NCBI GenBank assembly: GCA_947034885.2
Contig: OX344753.2
Coordinates: 10,168,001-10,232,000, forward strand
Source of the DNA: Thuidium tamariscinum
Taxonomy: Eukaryota; Streptophyta; Bryopsida; Hypnales; Thuidiaceae
Length of the DNA: 64,000 bases
Direction: 5' to 3'
A model generated the notes under the pieces. That model was not told the DNA's origin. It ran no database searches and was given only the letters and a program-made list of their open reading frames with translations. A program made the translations under genes and the position numbers. This document shows positions 11,686-23,800 of this stretch, piece after piece. How positions within the stretch are numbered: the first letter of the stretch is position 1; each line of letters starts with the position of its first letter.

Positions 11686-12099
11686 AGCATTCTCTGCAAT
11701 CACAGTGAATCAGTCCTCAGCCTTGTACATATTGTACATTTAGTCTATAGTTCTTCGTTCTTTGCATATGAAGTCTTGAGACGTCCTCTACTGCATCCAT
11801 GCTTCTGTACTTGTGAGTGCATTTGTAGATGTAGATAGCAGATCTTTAGGTACTCCTCTACGTCCCACTCCACTTCACAGGCTCCAATTCACTGTTTAAA
11901 GACATGCAATACTAATGTGCACGTCCATAGCAAATTGTCTAACGGAAGTACTAGTAGTCACCGTTGAATCCTGTGAAAGCAGTCCTACACTTGATGGACA
12001 CATTCATACAAGGACTGATACTCAGAATAATTATAAGACTTACAAAAGCACCATGGCAGTTGTCCACAAGGTAACAGAAGTCTGTATTCTATATTTCAG

Positions 12100-12420
12100 T
12101 GCATGAGGCAACATCAGTTGTAGTACCCCAATAGTTCTTAAACGGTTCTCCATAAGTTCTTTTGTATCACTGTCATAGTAGTGAAATAGTACAGTGACAG
12201 TACTACAGTAGTAGTCCTATAGTACTGCAATAGTACATTCATAATACTATAATAGTCCAATAATACTACGATAGTACTGTAGTAGTACTCCAATAGTACT
12301 GTAGTAGATGAGCAACTGCCGTTCCCAAGAGTCCTGACAATAGTGCAATCGACTTTTACTAGGACTGCATGAGTACTACAGGTGTACTATAATAGTATTA
12401 TAAGAGCACTGTTCGTGTCC
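12100..12420. repeat. Low-complexity AGTACT/ATAGTACT repeat tract
   Basis: Dense imperfect repetition of ATAGTACT, GTAGTAGTACT and AATAGTACT lies between the 3' ends of two convergent genes. Similar but sparser words fill the 7917-9408 intron, 9180-9260 and 17340-17540. No coding potential. Confidence 0.6.
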
Positions 12421-12686
12421 GATAGCGTCGTGGCCACAGTCATCAACTTACAAGAAGTACAAATAAGTGGTCAATACTTCGTGGAAGAAGACATCTTCAC
12501 TTTGCATTCCCTGTCCACCTGCTTCTTTCAGTGAAGTACATGACTCTTTGTGAACAGAGAATCGCACTCGTCACTTCTCCTTCCCCAGGGAACTTTGGAT
12601 ACTCCAAACAATAGTCCTGTGACGCACCTCCTAAAGCAAAGAAGACATTGACTTGGTGTCACCACAGCTTTAGTGAATGACATATT

Positions 12687-14060
12687 CTACTGTAGCCCTC
12701 GGCAATATGTGCTCCCGCATGTGCAATGGAAAGGGAAATGCACGCCATCCACTTTGGAGAACTCACATCTGTAGTCCCATGTGAGTTCTTCGCCCTCTTG
12801 TATTTCACGAACTGTGAAAAAAGCAACCTGGAAAACACACCCATACATTAGACATGGAATTGAACAGTCCTTTGATAGTCACTTCTGCAACAAACTTCAG
12901 GGACACAGTACCACACAATTCCGGAAGTGGTACTCACATGGTACAATGTCGGGATTTCCTCTTCTATCCACACTGGAACGTCCATCAAATTCGCATCCCC
13001 ACACCTGCGTGGTCACTTCCAAACATGAATTCTACTGCCACCACGTAGCATGACGCAATGACTGAATGCACACACGTCCACGAATGTGGTATACGAAGGG
13101 AACAGAAGGAATGTTGTCCGCTGAGCACCTGTGATTCATGTATCGAGCAACGTTCATGTACACCGACGCATCTATACAGAGAAGGGCATCATCCCCTTCT
13201 GTTATTTCGGACTGCCAATGAGCATCCAGAGCTAGGGAGAACTTTGAAGTTGAACCCCGTCGAAGCAATTCAGCATTGGAAACAACTTGTCCACTGTATT
13301 CGAAGACGAAGCAACCGCGGCTCAATTTCTGTAGCGTTCGAATTCCCCAGCCCTTGCTGCCGCCTACATGACAAACCTGCACGTCCGCATCTGTCATCAA
13401 AAGAGTGAAGAGTATGCGCCGCATGGGTCACCTACTGCTACGCGTATAAGACTTCTCCTCCGTGAACGCAGAATTGGAATCAGCGTTTGCCTAAAACGTC
13501 TTTGTACATACAATTTGCATAGCAGCATACAACATTCCTGAGAAGGGAAACAATCACCTGAAATCTCTTCTGAATGCCTGTCTGTACCACTCTATTTCGG
13601 CAAATAGAGACACACGAACACGGTTCATAGCACTCTTTGATGTATTGTCGGTGCACATGTCCCGCGCATCGTCCATCCATTGATTCAGGGCATGGCTCCT
13701 TCGAACCGCAGCGAACCAGTCCGCCATTGCGGAAACTACGCCTCCGCTTGAACTGCAAAACGATAGAAGCGGACAGGGGTTAGTTTTCAATGAAGTACAG
13801 AAGGTTACATTATAGTAGTACGTGAAAACTTACATGCATTCACCGCTGCCTAGAAGTCTATCACGAATGCTAAGAAAACAAAGTCTAATAGAAAGCAAGC
13901 ATTGTGAGCGAAGAAGTCACCTCTGCAATGTACCGAGGTTTGAGGTTGCCATCGTCCATGTACGCCGACAGGTCACTTCTCATGACTTCGGGACAGTCGC
14001 TACCACTGCATGTGCACTTGCGAAGCGCAGAGCAGGAGCGCGGAGCACTTTCTATATGTG
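12687..14060 (-). CDS. SUVR-type histone H3K9 methyltransferase, SET region
   Basis: Minus-strand exons, 5' to 3', all in phase: 14060-13921 (start tentative), 13752-13558, 13376-13129, 13004-12938, 12827-12687. They encode a pre-SET zinc region (RSCSALRKCTC...AYMDDGNLKPRYIAE, then HRQYIKECYEPCSC..CRNRVVQ), a full SET domain (GWGIRTLQK, FEYSGQVV, LDAHW, NVARYMNHRC-GDANL, then VAFFTVREIQEGEELTWDY) and a post-SET C-x-C-x4-C (CTCGSTYCRG) just before the TAG stop at 12687-12689. The substrate-site NHRC and WDY motifs are both present. The order and spacing match plant SUVR1/2/4, nuclear enzymes that methylate histone H3 lysine 9 to silence repeats. The NHR/C codon is split by the 13128-13005 intron, and ignoring that intron gives a false read-through. 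The upstream part is less certain. Confidence 0.85.
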
Positions 14061-14579
14061 CTGAGGACAAATTGCATTTCCTCACAGAGTCATGCAAAAC
14101 TGGACTGCAAACATACGTATATGAGCTGTCCCACAACATCAATGCATGCGATGTAATACGTTCAGCTAGTATGACAAGAATGCTTTCCATTCCGCGTGAC
14201 AAGTCACAATGAAAGTAGAGTTGGCGTCCCCCCTGTTCATAGCACTACATCATACATTGCATAGTAGATAGAACACATGTCTGTATTTCAAAAAGTATTG
14301 CTTACACAAATGTATAGCGCTGGCATACATTTGACTGAACATGCGCACAATCATTCCATAGTGTATGGACTGGCCCCCTCCTGCATTGATGTAGGACCTG
14401 CAGACTACCGACGCTGGGCCTAGAGGCTTGGGACCAAAATGCCTACTGAGGCCCTACAAGCGGCACACACACCTTAGGCAGCCCTGCACCACCATAGTTG
14501 CACCACCATTTCTGAGTTAATTCTTTCGATGTAGTCACTGTTTTGTCTTACCCACCTCTACCTGCGTGTTACAACCCGG

Positions 14580-15710
14580 GAGACCTGTTGATTTCTCTAC
14601 TGATGGAGCTCTATGACGCGGTCGCAAGGTTCTTGTATTTGCTGTAGGCGGGCTAACTTCCTTTGGTGCAACACGGCTTGTGACCTTACCTGCACATTTG
14701 AGCCACGTGTACTAAATGAAAAGCATGTCTGTAACTTTGAACGCAATGTCAGACTACACCATGAAGCAGTTTGAACTGAAAGTGTCATATGAATGTACTT
14801 GACACGAAGGCTTTGTTGGTCCTTTGCATTTTGGAGGTCGTCTGCACAGTATCGGTCGAAGTGGAAATCTTTTCCTTCAATGACATCATCGTTCCAGACG
14901 TCATGCAATCCACAGTAGTGGCCACTGCTGTGGGCGTGCTTTCCACAACTGTAGCTGTGATGTCCCACGGGTCTTCAATATCCTGAAGAGAAAAGCAGTC
15001 TCACATGGAGACGTCAATGAGTACAGACGTGCAATGCTTCACGAGGTCATACAAGTCCTCGTAAGAAAATCATGACTGTCCTTTGAGAAATAGTCGCTCA
15101 ACAAAGAAACGCTGAGAGTGCACTCTACTACTCTAGAGAAGTGCTTAACTCCTTACCAGAATTGCTGTCTCCGCTACTTGTGGTACACCTTCTCGCTGCG
15201 TAAGTGTTGGTGGCTGCCCACCATCGCGTGCAATATCGTCCCCAAGCAACTGCGCTGCCAAAACGTTGCTTACGGTGGAGTCGGGCGCCTCAACGCCGCT
15301 GCCGTGAACGTGCAGTATACCCTCCTTTGATGTCGAAGGTGGAATATTGTCTTCTTTATACTGTTCGTCGTCATTGTCGAAGGCATCAATGAGGACAGGC
15401 TGCGATGCATGCCTAGCGTCTGATTGTGGTGTCGATGACGGGTAGTGTTTCAGTGCTGGTGAAGCTTGCAGTGAAGGGGAACTTGTGCAGCTTTGCCTCA
15501 ACCCTGCGGACATGGTGGAGCACTTCGATTCAAATGGATTGGAAGTGGCGTCACCCTCTTGCGCGGAAATACCTTCTTTCATTTGAAGAAGCTGCTTCTC
15601 TTGTACTGCCGCTACAACTGTCTTGTAGCTTTGCTCTTGACCAATGAATTTCGTGAACGTACTGTCGGTTGCGGAGACACTAGGTGCACGTAGGCCCATG
15701 GAGGACTGAC
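14580..15710 (-). CDS. Probable upstream exons of the SUVR-type gene
   Basis: Two minus-strand open stretches precede the SET region. One, about 15710-15150, follows a plausible acceptor (CTACAG) and encodes a Ser/Thr/Pro- and acid-rich low-complexity segment with KFIGQEQSYKTVVAAVQEKQ near its start and DAFDNDDEQYKEDN later. The second, about 14970-14750, encodes NDDVIEGKDFHFDRYC and VKYIHMTLSV. These weakly resemble the DITKGxE and FxYI...LS segments just before the pre-SET zinc region of plant SUVR proteins. I could not join all phases cleanly. They may be exons of the SUVR gene or of a separate gene. Confidence 0.4.
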
Positions 15711-16071
15711 CTGTAGCACATGAGGTCCAGTGAAGTCAGAGAGTGGTGCACATACCGCGTCTCTTCTTATTAAGAAGGACTGCCGACATTCCACAGTAAT
15801 GGTACATCATTTGTGCAACAAAGTCTAACATTATGCTAACAACATAAGGCACTACACATTTAGCAGCAGACGAGGCACTTGCAGACATACACAGTAAGAC
15901 ATTGCAGTGAATGAAGTAGTTCCTATCATCAAATGCAATGACAGAGATATTGGTGGACTCTCTCATATAAAATGCTCTTGTCGAAGGACCAGAACAAAAT
16001 GCCCATTCAAGTGGAGGCAGTCTTTTTTCAGTGCCATGGTGTCTCTATGTGTTCAGTAAAGTATGAGAAAG

Positions 16072-16893
16072 CTAGCAGATAGTGTAAGAGGACTGAGAAG
16101 AGGGATATGGGAATTTGTGGGCGTGTGATTGTGACGTACCAATGCCGCCAATCACGGCAGTAGGTGCAATTGGCTGAAGATTCTCCTCAGCACTGCTTAC
16201 CACCTTCTCTTCAATCTTGTCCGCACTTCTGGCACCAGCATTGAGGTCATTGTAGAAGCCCCAACTCGCGAACCATAGCGGATTCACAGGACCGCAATCA
16301 GGAGCAGCACATGAAGATGTAGATTGGAACCACAGCGTACCACACCAAGGGTGGTATGTGTGCTCACAACTACAGAACATGACGTCTCCGTATGGAAAAC
16401 CATCCATGCAAATGACGCAGTGGAAGTTCTTGGACATGATTGTCGAGGAGAAACCCTGAACCTTGTCATGGAGGTCATTCCGCTGTGGATGGGGCAGCAG
16501 GACTACTCCTTGTCCACCCTGCGACAATTCAAGGAGCTCATTGTTCAGTGAAGACAAGCGAGATTGGTAACGAAGAATCTTAGTGTTGATGTCATGTAGA
16601 CTAATGCGCAATTGCTCTTGTGACTCCTCGAATCCATTGAGCTTCTTCAAATGGCCTTCTAGCACGCGTTGCAGCAGTTCACTTCCACTTTCGTCTCCCA
16701 TTTCAGTCATAGTCTCCTGCAACTGGTTAATTCCAAGCAGGCGTGCACGGTGCTGCTTTTCCGCTTCTTTTGTTCTCTCTGCCAATTCATGAGCACTGTC
16801 TTGCAAGTGCCTAACCTCAGCTTGGACAAATTCCACAAGACTCTCAATGCTGGCCTTCCTGGAAATCAATGAATCCAAAAGAGCAGACAACAT
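16072..16893 (-). CDS. Coiled-coil protein with RING-H2-like zinc finger
   Basis: An uninterrupted 273-codon frame. Residues about 1-130 are heptad-like and charged (ELAERTKEAEKQHRARLLGI, LSSLNNELLEL), indicating a coiled coil. Near residue 157 a zinc finger reads C-x2-C-x12-C-x3-H-x2-H-x2-C-x10-C-x4-C (CVIC...CEHTYHPWC...CAAPDC). This is close to RING-H2, except that the last pair is spaced by four residues rather than two. A conserved-looking NPLWFASWGF follows, then a low-complexity tail. RING proteins usually act as ubiquitin ligases, with the coiled coil used for dimerisation. The substrate is unknown. The frame ends at TAG next to the SUVR-type region and shares its AGTACT-rich surroundings. 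It could be a separate gene or cargo of the same mobile block. Confidence 0.6.
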   Translation of the reverse strand: MLSALLDSLISRKASIESLVEFVQAEVRHLQDSAHELAERTKEAEKQHRARLLGINQLQETMTEMGDESGSELLQRVLEGHLKKLNGFEESQEQLRISLHDINTKILRYQSRLSSLNNELLELSQGGQGVVLLPHPQRNDLHDKVQGFSSTIMSKNFHCVICMDGFPYGDVMFCSCEHTYHPWCGTLWFQSTSSCAAPDCGPVNPLWFASWGFYNDLNAGARSADKIEEKVVSSAEENLQPIAPTAVIGGIGTSQSHAHKFPYPSSQSSYTIC

Positions 16894-19700
16894 CAGACAC
16901 TGTTCGGATTAAATATTTTCAAGGAACAGAAAAGGAAGCCCAAGGAGTTCAGCATATTCACATGATGTTGTTCAAAGCGAGGAGGAGGTGTTCTTCTTGT
17001 CATAGAAGACATCACTTATTCACACAGAAATGAATGCCAGGACAATAGAATGTGCGTGCTGCATACTACAGTTTGAAGAAGAAGGTACGGGGATTGAAAG
17101 GGTTCATATTCACTGTAATTAGTTCATTGTCACCACCGAAAGTTAGAACAGAAGATTTGCAAATGCTTTGGGTAAGAAGGAGACTGACCTCTCAGCCAAG
17201 GCTGCAGTGCTCAGTTTTTTGGGAAGTTGAACACAGAGGACTCTGTAGGCATTGTGAGTAATGGCGCCTACAGAATGCGCTTCTCTAAGTACAAAGGAAT
17301 ACCGAAGATGGACAGTTCAACAATTTCTCAGTACTAAAGCACTTAGAAGAAGGTCGAAGGGACGAAGAGAAAAGTGCTGATAGCAGATGTACTTCTAGTA
17401 CTGAGGACTGAGGTAGTACTAGGAACAAGCGAATCCTGTAATTGAGGGAGGACAAGGTGCACATTTTAGTGCTCAGAAAAACAAAATGAATAGTACGGAA
17501 GTTTAAATCAGTAGTACTCACAAATTCTAAGTACTCGGAAGAATTAATAGGTTCCACAAAATACTGACATGCACATGCACCACAAGAAGTATTGCCGTAG
17601 GTGCGAAGAAAATCTGCAGTGACGCGAATGTCCACTACAGTGCTCTATATATGAGCATTTATACGAAGTTAGAGAAGGCTATGAGTAAATGTTGACACAA
17701 GAATTAGCAATGGTACTTTCAGCTGAAAGAGCAGCAAAAATTACTCCAAACTTTCTATTTAATGAGAGGGACCTTGTACAGAGAGTACGAAGTACTCAAA
17801 AAGGAAAGAGAGGTACATAAGCAATACAAGTGAAAAATTTTAGAATGCTACAGAAATGAAGGCATTCAGCTGCGAACTGAATTAGGGACTAGTACTCTTC
17901 ACAGGAGATGCTAGACTGATTTGTTTTGAACGTTGTACAAGTAAGCATCCCTCTGCTATTTTACAAAGTGTGGCCTTCGTTAATATACAGTTCTGAGGTT
18001 CCACTGCTCTAACTAGGTTCTCTACATACTTAGCATATTTCGCATCGTTCTCAGCCGCTACCTCTGTCACGCTAATTCAGTGTCTTAGACGCTGTGGATG
18101 CTTCCATTCGACTTTCTCCGTTCTCACAGTGGTCAGAGCAGTGTCGGAAGGAAGGGACGATCTTATTCCTGAATTAAGCGGCATCGTTTTCTCTTAGCTG
18201 GCTTTGTCGTTGTCACTCCACACAATCTCAGTTTTATCTCTTCTATGAACAGAGGCTGCCGGCAATAGCCTTAGGTTTTCCATGCAGCCACTCCGTTCAT
18301 TTGTTAATTATGTTAGTGCACAATTATGAGTGTGCACGAACTACCGTAATAGTTACTAAGTCATGTAGGCGAATGCGTCACTAAGTCTTTTAGGTCAAGC
18401 ACAAGAAAGAGATGAGGGATTTCTCTTTCTGCAGAAAACACTTGAAGTCCTACATGTAATTCATGTCAAGCATTCATTTCTGAATGCAAGATGCAAGACA
18501 TTCAAAGTCCGAAGTACACACAGTGAGCGTCGTAGTACTAACGTTTTCCAGAGTTATGCATAACTAACTGAGTCTTTGAAATTCTAAGTGCTAGGTGCTA
18601 CAGGGAGGTACTAAGCGTCATCATGCACACAGTGGAACTGGATTTCTACACGACAAGAGCATCAGGAGGAAAAGAACAAGGAACCTCACATAAACATCCA
18701 TAGCAGCCGAGGTATCCATATAATCCATAGAACCCTAGAGCAATTTTGCATGGCAAGGCAGACTTCACTGGAAGCAGAGCATTAGCCTATATTATCAAAC
18801 GTACTGACAAATGACTACTGAAGTTCAAAATGGTAGGCGTACCTTGACCAGTGCCTGATGTTGTCGTCAACGGAAATTGAAGCAGTGCTTCGAAGCTGAA
18901 GCTGTCCTCCCGAAGTGCCACCAAATTCGCGCTATCACATCGCCCTTTGGGAGAAATGCGTGCCCTTGACAATGTCGGAAGCCTTCAAAAACAAAACGGC
19001 CAGAGCACATCGCCCGCGATGATCGAACCGAATTGTCAAAAAACTCAGACAGGGAAATTCTAGTCTCTTTTCTCTTTGAATGACATTCACCTACCAACGG
19101 TCGTTCTGCAGAAAGTTTGAAACCGCTCATGACATTCGCGTGAATCTCGAACACCAAGAACTTCATGGATACAACCAAGTCGCTGCCACAGGAAAACCTA
19201 ATCCATCAAATTGCATTCAAAGCAAAACGGCTGGATGAAGGTGACGACGACAATGACGATGATAAACACCATCCGCTTTTCGTTTGCGGATAATGTACGC
19301 TTCTCATCTAATACAAAGCATCCGCGTGTCAATCTCTCGGCACATTTGCTTTTCTATCGACGGCCCCTGTTTCACCGTCTTCTGCGCTTGTAGTGCTCGC
19401 AGTACTGCTAGTACTCATAGTACTGTCACAGCTGAAACCAGAAACGCAACAAATAGTACAAGTGTTTCGTGCAATGACCCTTTACTTCAATCGAACAACA
19501 AAAAGCAACTTGAAACATATCAAGAGACAGTCTGGACACAACTAAGTTCACTCCTAATGGAAAATTTCTGTAAAGATCTCTCCTCAGGCCTAACAAATCT
19601 TGCGAGAAGTATTGAAACACACAAAACAAAAGCAGAGTCCTACCATAGAGATAGCAAGAGGGACAGAGAAGCAACAACAACTAAATCGTAAATAACTTAG
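16894..19700. other. AGTACT-rich region with unassigned possible exons
   Basis: No recognised gene. A minus-strand open stretch at 17882-18070 (KYAKYVENLVRAVEPQN...) and a plus-strand stretch at about 19420-19691 (QETVWTQLSSLLMENFCKDL, ending KRDREATTTKS and a stop) have protein-like composition and may be exons of unknown genes. A minus-strand frame at 18867-19178 is similar in quality. AGTACT words stay frequent to about 19440 and then stop. Confidence 0.3.
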
Positions 19701-20879
19701 TTTGGGATGATAGAGAGTTAGTGATGGAGTGTAATGAGACTAAGAATACAGACCTGGAGTGTAGAATGGAGCCTCAAACTCTGGAAGGCATGTCAGGGAT
19801 TGTTTCTTGTTAACTTACTGTTATGCATTAGAATAAATAATAAAATGGGGGGCATTGGTGAGGACTGCTGGCAGTAGTAGTTTAAGCTTCCGTCTGGGAA
19901 TTCATCCTTACAATGACCTGCACCCCTTCCAAAAAACCCTCCAATGTGAAAATAAGATATATATATTCGAGCAAAAAGAAAACTCATAAAACAGACATAG
20001 ATCAATTCTGGTTGCTTCTCAAAGATTGTCAGAAGAAAAAATAGATTCAAGGTTGGTTAGAGACACCTCCATCTACTGATAACTAATCGTAGTAGCCATG
20101 GATAGCTAGCACCAATAATTGATTGTGAAGTATATCTAGTTATACGAGCAAGTTATTCTTCCATCTACGGGTCTGAGAATCTTAATTTCTGAATAAGTAT
20201 GACCTAGCGATGACTTTGCTGAGTGCCTCAGTCTCTCTTCCATATCCACCCGCCAGAGCAAGCTCAATAAGTATGCCAAGCTCAAACTCTTGAGTCCTGA
20301 CCTACGCCCACCTCCACCCCTCATCCCTCACCCTCCTTCCGATACTGCAATAAGAAGCACGTTGTCCAATTCAAAAATAAACAAACAAGAAACCTTTACT
20401 ACAAGACTGAAACTGATACAGAAATGGCTTAGGGTTCAAACAGGGACTAACATAAATGTTTAGTAACTCACCAAAGGAAGATGAAGCTTAGGACTACGGA
20501 ACTTCATAAAGTAACTAATTTTATGCTACTAGTTTCTATCACATACCTCAAGAGAAGCATACACTTGCATAAAACTGAACAGAAGGTATTTATCCAACGA
20601 TTCATCTCAAGGCCTACATAGATTGCAACACAGAGGTGCAAAAAAGCTCATACACTTGAAGTATGATAAAGATATAATTTCCAAATGAATGTGACTTCAC
20701 ACGTAAGTCACAAAGCAAAATACAAACTGGAATAAGAGGGCAAGATAATTCTTACCCAAATATCAACATGCAATACCAATCTACTTGCCGACTTTGTTTG
20801 CAAACTATTGCAACGAGCTACCTCTACATTTTTATAGAGTGCATCTATAAAACCTTTGATGTACCCACCCCAATGCTAA
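19701..20879. other. Flank downstream of the hAT relic, no gene seen
   Basis: AT-rich sequence with no convincing reading frame. It probably includes the 3' non-coding part and right terminus of the hAT element, but I could not identify terminal inverted repeats or an 8-base target duplication. Confidence 0.4.
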
Positions 20880-23800
20880 CTAGTTGCTAGTTAAGTATCT
20901 ATCTCTTCCTCCGGACACGAACCATTCATCAAAAAATTTCTGGTACGGAAAGCTCTCTAATGTAAAAATCCGCTGGGAATACATACCCACCACTACCTGC
21001 AAATTCTCCTCCAAACTATTGCGCAATTTGGACTTTATGAAAGCAACGCTTGAAAACAAGCGTTCATCTTCCACTGATCCAAGAACATGTACCATTGCGA
21101 TCTCAGCAAGCTTCACGAACTCACTAAAATTTTGTGTTAAGTTATTATTGCCATCCAAGAGACGCCAAACTTTAGTGAGAGGATTCACATCATAAGGAGG
21201 GAGCATGGCGGCATGAGAATTGGACTCCATACAAATTTTGAATAGACTTCACTGAGACATAAGCGCGTCACGATCAATGAGTGGATGGACTAAAATCTTC
21301 TTGTCACCCTCTCCTAGTATTTTACCGTGGCCGTAAGCATCCATAAGCGTCCGCATATTTTTGTCAAACGACTCCTCAACATCCACTTGACACCAAAACT
21401 GGGGATACATGATGCCAAACGCATTCATCACATGCTATGATGGAAAGCGCTGATCTAATTCAAAGATTAGCATTTTGGCAACACCTGCAAACAAAAAAGA
21501 CAACAACACATACTTAAGAAGTTAAGCAAAAAACAACAATGTAATCTCCCATTGAAACAACAACATAATAGTAATGATTAACAACAATAAACAGAAGCAA
21601 AAATATATACTCAATAGATAAAAGTTGAAATATATAAGCAAAGAGAAGAAATTTAAAAAAAAAAAAAAAACACACACAAACATAAGTGACTAAAGTAAAA
21701 TTACACTTACTTGTACATTCTTCCTTGACCTTGGCAAGCAAATTGGCCCACATTGCACGGTCCACTGGTCCTCCTCTGTATTCTGCGTAGATTTGCTCAC
21801 CGTGGCAAATGAACACCAAAACTATAGTATTGTCGTTCAAATTCATGTCCGAAACCCACTTGATGTGAATCTGTTCATGGCTGCACTCCAAAAGATTATT
21901 AAAACTCCAAAATTCATCAGAGGTATATGCTGTGGCTTTGTCTTCATATATACGGTATAGGGTGATTGCAAGAAACACTTGTCCTATTTTTTGTCCCCTT
22001 GACCTCCAACAGGTAGTTTTTTGCTCATAACTTTTGCATAGTTTGCCCTATCAACTTGAAATTTGGAATGAAGGTGCACAAAAAAGTTTTACATGTTGTG
22101 TAATTTTTTCAATTTTTTTAAAATTATTTTACTATTTTTAAACTGCCCCCGATTGGCTGTCTACTTTGGCCATTTGGGGGGTTTTTAGTCCTATTTTTGA
22201 CTCAAAAATCCGAATTTGAAGCCACAAATTGGAGAAGTTGGAGTTCTACTAACATTTCAAAGATTGACGGTGAGTTTTTATAAAAATAATAAAATATCTA
22301 TTGTCCACATAGAGTCAAAGTGACCTTCCTTTGCACAAACTCTACGAAGAGGGAAAAACTTTTTTAGAAGAATTTTTTCTTGCAATGTGTGCACAATTTT
22401 GTTTAGAAAAATGGATTTTTTTAAAATAATTTTTTGATTTTTTTTTTAATTATTAAAAATAGAAAAGGTCCACAGACCCTTTTTCTGCTATTTTCTGCTC
22501 CCTGTGGCTTGTGAAGTACTTGTAGTGGTCCATAGTACTGCATAATACTGCATAGTACTACATTGACGGCCCAGATTTGAAATTGCCCGAAATCGACGGT
22601 TGAGATTTGCAGGCGTGCGTCAGACGCGCTATACTGTCAGGATCGCGTAGTACTGCCAATACTATGCCAAAAAACAGCATTTTGAGACAAAAACGTGAAG
22701 TGTTTCTTGCAATCACCCTATAGGTCAGTTTAACACACTTTCACTGCAGATACAAAGTCGCAAATATATACGTCACACTTCTGTGCAAAGTTAACAAGCG
22801 TATCAATAGCCTCCAAGAGAGGAAGCAACGCACACATTCCCAACAATGTGAGCGGATCCAACAACAGTTTGAGACAGTCCTGCAAAAAGCGAAGTGGTAG
22901 CATTATCAACTTATTAAGCACAATTTTTTTTTTAAATAGAATATTTTTGGTCATTTGATCTATTCACCGCATAGCCAATTGATTTTATTATAAGAGTAGT
23001 AGCAAAGAAGGACTTCAACAACACTTAACAAAAAAAGAAAAGCAAAAGAACCGTTCATCTTCTTCCCCAATACCCTAATACACAAGCCTAATACTCTAAA
23101 CCGCAAGCCCAATATCCTAAACTGCAAGCTATTACGCGATTTGCAAATAGACAAAAGCAAAGTTGGCAAAAAATTTAAATCTACAATACCTTAACCAAAA
23201 AAAATGCAAATTAAAGAAGATTTTTAAAAAACTAACCTCCGCCTTCACATTGTCGTTCAAGTCTGCGGTCATCTTATAGATGAGAGTCCGATACTCAAAC
23301 AACAAGCGACGCAATGGCTCAATCAAGCTAACCCAACGGGTTTGCACGTTTCGCAACATTTTGAGTCCCTTTGTTTGGGTCAACTCTGCCAATTGCTTGA
23401 ATTCCGAATACCTCTTCGGACTCTTGTTGAAGTAACCATAAATAACCAACAATAATTTCTCAATATCACTAAAAATATCGAGAGTGGAGAGGGCCTTAAA
23501 AGCTAGGTTGCACCGATGTGCTACACAGTGCACACCAACAAGGAATGGTGCATGTTTCTCTTTAATTTGTTGTGTAACACCAGTTCTTGTCCCTTGAAGT
23601 GTAGAGGCACCATCTGCCCCAAAACTAATCACCTTTTTGGCTACAGACTCGGAATCTAAATTCCCTCCCGACTTCACTGCCTCCACTATCAATTCAGTTA
23701 GGTTTTCTGCATTGGGAGAACACTACACTCGTTGCAAAGAAATGAGTAGGGGAACTCTCACCCAATCTTGCACAATGTATGCGTGCACAGAAAGAAAGCT

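Noticed and set aside
13058-13408. Plus-strand 116-codon frame with many Cys residues
   Set aside because: Shadow of the SET exon on the minus strand.
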